A DNA stretch of 7,471 nt from a bacterium. GTDB lineage: Bacteria > Patescibacteria > Microgenomatia > UBA1400 > UBA12108. This document shows positions 5,422 through 7,471 of the stretch, one piece after another. Every line of letters begins with the position of its first letter. Within the stretch, counting starts at the first letter, position 1. Where the stretch lies: the NCBI GenBank assembly GCA_021788365.1, contig JAJYKS010000017.1:1-7471 (forward strand), in the 5' to 3' direction. The position numbers and the translations under genes were made by a program. A model generated the notes under the pieces. It had not been told where the DNA came from. It made no database searches and saw only the letters and a program-made list of their open reading frames with translations.

Positions 5422-6084
5422 ATGTTTGCATCAAATTGGTGGGAACGAGAACAGCATATGATGGAGGTGGAGGCTATTATTGATAGGCGCCGAAAGATTG
5501 CTGATACTTTTATCGACTTGACTGCCCTGACTCCAGTTGTTCCGCTAACTGAGATAGCTCAGATGGAGAGTTTGGATGAGGTGCGGGCTGAGATAAGGGG
5601 TAGGGCTGAGTCGAGAAAGTTTAGACAAGTTAGGTTTGGAGGAATACGAGAAAGAGACAAATTTGAAAAGAGAAGAATGAGTCCGGTTGGCATACAAATA
5701 TACACTGGGATTTTTACTGGTAGCGCAGAACACCCTGAAAAACATGAGGCTGTCGCAATGATGTCGGGAGAATTAATTATAGAAAAGAATGAAGGGGGAA
5801 AGATCGAAGTTGGTAGATACCGTGGGCCAATTTCTTATGATGAGCTATGTGACCCATCTACACAATTTTCATTTGGGTACTCTTATGCAGATGGAAAAGA
5901 TGTGCCGATTGTAAAGATAACAACTACAAAATCAGATTATTATCAGGAGTTCGCGCAGCTAGATAGTGGTACCCACAGAGTAGCTAAACCCCTTGACCAG
6001 AGCCAACCCTCGGTGGCATTTATATTTAAATACCAAGATGGGCAGCCAGATCAACCAATAATGTACCGCGACCATACAATATAA
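5422..6084 (+). CDS. Hypothetical protein of unknown family
   Basis: The protein has 220 residues and I do not recognise a family. Residues 1-85 are highly charged and probably helical (EAIIDRRRKIADTF, SLDEVRAEIRGRAESRKFRQVRF, GIRERDKFEKRRM). From about 88 the protein looks mainly beta-stranded (VGIQIYTGIFTG, AVAMMSGELIIEK, GKIEVGRYRGPISYDEL, PIVKITTTKSDYY, PSVAFIFKY). No signal peptide, membrane helix or zinc motif is visible; the only Cys is 143. The start is well fixed by a perfect promoter and a GGAG site. Codons are visibly more A/T-rich (many AGA, ATA, AAT) than in valS or the MFS gene, which may mean recent acquisition. The stop is 18 bp before the MFS start, so the two may be cotranscribed. 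It is divergent from the TrmB-like regulator. That it is a real gene is well supported; its function is unknown. Confidence 0.8.
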   Translation: MFASNWWEREQHMMEVEAIIDRRRKIADTFIDLTALTPVVPLTEIAQMESLDEVRAEIRGRAESRKFRQVRFGGIRERDKFEKRRMSPVGIQIYTGIFTGSAEHPEKHEAVAMMSGELIIEKNEGGKIEVGRYRGPISYDELCDPSTQFSFGYSYADGKDVPIVKITTTKSDYYQEFAQLDSGTHRVAKPLDQSQPSVAFIFKYQDGQPDQPIMYRDHTI

Positions 6085-6096
6085 GAACGATACAAT
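6068..6096 (+). promoter_or_regulatory. Candidate internal promoter for the MFS gene
   Basis: TACAAT (6091-6096, five of six bases) lies 6 nt before ATG 6103. A weak -35 (GCGACC, 6068-6073, three of six bases) lies 17 nt upstream, inside the preceding gene. ATACAAT is repeated at 6074-6080 and 6090-6096. As for valS, the predicted mRNA would begin at the start codon. Readthrough from the strong promoter at 5361 is an alternative. Confidence 0.35.
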
Positions 6097-6102
6097 GTGG
6101 TT

Positions 6103-7269
6103 ATGAAAAATATTCGCCTGGCTTATGTCCTCACCTTTCTCTCGGAGTGCTATTTTCCGTTTGTACCATTTCTCTTTTTTTACCTCCGTTACTTTACCTT
6201 TGAGCAGATTGCCATCCTCACCGCCATACAGATGGCGGCGGCTAATATTCTCGAGATACCGACCGGAGCTCTCGCTGACCTTGTGGGGCGGCGGACGTCT
6301 GTCATTGTGTCGTTTATTCTCGGCGCGGCGACCCTCCTTATCTTTCCGTTTGTTACCGCATTTTGGATCTTTGCTTTACTTGAAGTTGCCAAGGGTGCGG
6401 CAAATGCCCTCTACTCCGGTAGCCTCGAAGCGCTCGTCTACGACAGCATGAAGGAGCGTGGGGAGGAGACAACATACGACCATGTGGCAGCCAATATTGA
6501 GACGGTGTCGTGGATGGGCTACCTGATCGCGGCGGTCTCCGCCGGGTATCTCTATACCTGGTATTTCCGGGCGCCATGGCTCTTACAAGGCATTATGTAT
6601 ATTGCAGCCGCCGGAGTCGCATGGCGGCTCACTGAACCAAGACTCGACTCCGTTAAAGTCAATATCGGCAAGGCGCTTGCCCAAAACGTGACCGGATTCC
6701 GGGAGCTGTTTCGCTCCGGTCGCATGACGCGGATTACCCTGCAACTGGCAACGGTCGGAGCGGGATATATTATCGCCTCCAATATCCTCGGCGTATCGCA
6801 AGCCAGAGAGTACGGCATGGACGCGCGAGGTGTGGGGTGGTTGTTTGCTGGCGGGTACGTATTTTCCATCCTTGCGTCACGATTTTTCCCGAAGCTGCGG
6901 GCGTACTTTGGCGAGAAGCGGCTTGTGATCCTTACTGCGACCATGCTCCTTATTAGCTTTTTCGGGGCGCGCTATACGGGAATTGTCGCGGGGAGTGCGC
7001 TCATCATTATCCGCATTGCGAGCTCGTCTACGTTTCGCAATACCCGATCGGTCATCGTGAATGGGTGGATTAGCAGCAGAAACCGCGCGACAGCGCTCTC
7101 GACCCTCAACCTCCTCACCCAAATGCCGTATATATTTCTCTCTCCCCTGTTTGGTGCGCTCATAGATAAAACCTCACCTAATATTTTCGCCTGGTGGCTG
7201 GGGGTGGGAATCGTGGTGGTGATTGCGACTAGCCAGATTGGGCGCGGGCTTTTTCAACGAGCGACCTAA
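6103..7269 (+). CDS. Major facilitator superfamily (MFS) transporter
   Basis: The protein has 388 residues from ATG 6103. An in-frame GTG at 6097 would add MV, but the ATG fits better with the TACAAT box and the usual short N-terminus. It is an inner-membrane secondary transporter with about twelve hydrophobic segments, for example 8-30, 35-55, 66-90, 136-155, 159-175, 212-230, 243-262, 272-290, 294-310, 336-354 and 360-380. The MFS motif A between helices 2 and 3 is clear: GALADLVGRR (55-64). LYSGSLEALVYDSM (103-116) after it is common in drug-efflux-like MFS proteins, and SSRNRATALSTLNLL (324-338) is a typical second-half segment. The substrate cannot be told from the sequence; efflux of a small molecule is the most likely role. 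It lies 18 bp after the unknown gene and its last 41 bp overlap a convergent gene. Confidence 0.9.
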   Translation: MKNIRLAYVLTFLSECYFPFVPFLFFYLRYFTFEQIAILTAIQMAAANILEIPTGALADLVGRRTSVIVSFILGAATLLIFPFVTAFWIFALLEVAKGAANALYSGSLEALVYDSMKERGEETTYDHVAANIETVSWMGYLIAAVSAGYLYTWYFRAPWLLQGIMYIAAAGVAWRLTEPRLDSVKVNIGKALAQNVTGFRELFRSGRMTRITLQLATVGAGYIIASNILGVSQAREYGMDARGVGWLFAGGYVFSILASRFFPKLRAYFGEKRLVILTATMLLISFFGARYTGIVAGSALIIIRIASSSTFRNTRSVIVNGWISSRNRATALSTLNLLTQMPYIFLSPLFGALIDKTSPNIFAWWLGVGIVVVIATSQIGRGLFQRAT

Positions 7270-7471
7270 GATATTCGGAGGCGCCGAGACCTGATTCTAG
7301 ACCTTTGGTTTTTACAAATTGCTCCTGACTACTGGTAAGAAAAAGGTTGAAGCGGCGGGAGAGCAGGTCTTTTCGTGCTCGGGCAAGGAACGATTCTATT
7401 TGTTCTTCGACTGTAGCGCGGTTGTATTTGGCGGCATGAAAATAGCGATTGTCGATCTTCTCGGAAAAATC
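7229..7471 (-). CDS. Ribbon-helix-helix (CopG/Arc-like) protein, C-terminal part only
   Basis: An open minus-strand frame of 80 codons enters from the right edge and ends with TAG at 7231 to 7229. Its start lies outside the window. In visible-residue numbering, 1-38 are charged and helical (KYNRATVEEQIESFLARARKDLL). Residues 40-76 fit a ribbon-helix-helix pattern: a strand RFNLFLTSS, a helix QEQFVKTKGLES, a GLG turn, and a helix ASEYLRSLVEKAR. Such proteins are small DNA-binding regulators, often antitoxins. The last 41 bp overlap the 3' end of the MFS gene on the opposite strand. Support comes from codon continuity and this pattern only, with no start seen, so the assignment is moderate. Confidence 0.6.
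   Translation of the reverse strand, partial: DFSEKIDNRYFHAAKYNRATVEEQIESFLARARKDLLSRRFNLFLTSSQEQFVKTKGLESGLGASEYLRSLVEKARAQSG

Noticed and set aside
7275..7287. Short GC-rich inverted repeat (TCGG...CCGA) just after the MFS stop as a terminator
   Set aside because: The arms are only 4 bp, no T-run follows directly, and the site lies within the convergent coding frame.
1..7471. Alternative genetic code (TGA read as Gly, as in some CPR groups)
   Set aside because: None of the seven visible stop codons is TGA, which prompted the idea. However, the conserved Gly positions in valS use normal Gly codons, all genes have normal lengths under the standard code, and avoiding TGA in seven stops can be chance.

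Overview
The window looks like chromosomal DNA of a Patescibacteria/CPR-type bacterium with moderate GC. This assignment is inference, not proof. It rests on an unusually short valyl-tRNA synthetase, a TrmB-type sugar-regulator paralogue, a solute-binding protein anchored by an internal membrane helix instead of a lipobox, tightly packed genes, and several starts that seem to lack a Shine-Dalgarno leader. No rRNA, tRNA, CRISPR array, insertion sequence or phage gene was seen.

Layout from left to right. (1) 1-1385, minus: the 5' part of a membrane-anchored family-1 (sugar-type) solute-binding protein with a long Pro/Ala/Ser-rich cytoplasmic tail. It runs off the left edge. (2) 1386-1438: a compact divergent promoter region. 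(3) 1439-3733, plus: valS, with both class I signature motifs, an editing domain and one Cys4 zinc site, but no C-terminal arm. A four-copy 7-bp tandem repeat lies inside its coding sequence. (4) 3736-4331, minus: a HigBA-like toxin-antitoxin pair with the toxin gene first, ending 2 bp from valS in convergent orientation. (5) 4431-5306, minus: a TrmB-family transcriptional regulator. (6) 5307-5421: a regulatory intergenic region with a palindrome, short direct repeats and a full-consensus sigma70 promoter. (7) 5422-6084, plus: a gene of unknown family that looks more A/T-rich than its neighbours. (8) 6103-7269, plus: a 12-helix-type MFS transporter. (9) 7229-7471, minus: the 3' end of a ribbon-helix-helix protein, convergent with and overlapping the transporter gene and running off the right edge.

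How the genes may work together. The solute-binding protein would capture a sugar or oligosaccharide outside the membrane for an ABC importer whose permease genes should lie beyond the left edge. The TrmB-like regulator is divergent from the unknown gene and the MFS exporter, so it is the natural candidate to control them through the palindrome-containing spacer. valS is housekeeping. The toxin-antitoxin pair is an independent module between valS and the regulator. There is no non-coding stretch longer than 300 bp; the longest spacers are 115 bp (5307-5421) and 99 bp (4332-4430).

The most notable points are the likely leaderless starts, the reversed-topology binding protein with its disordered cytoplasmic tail, the in-frame heptamer repeat in valS, and the unrecognised 220-residue protein behind a perfect promoter. 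I did not find a convincing new multi-gene system.
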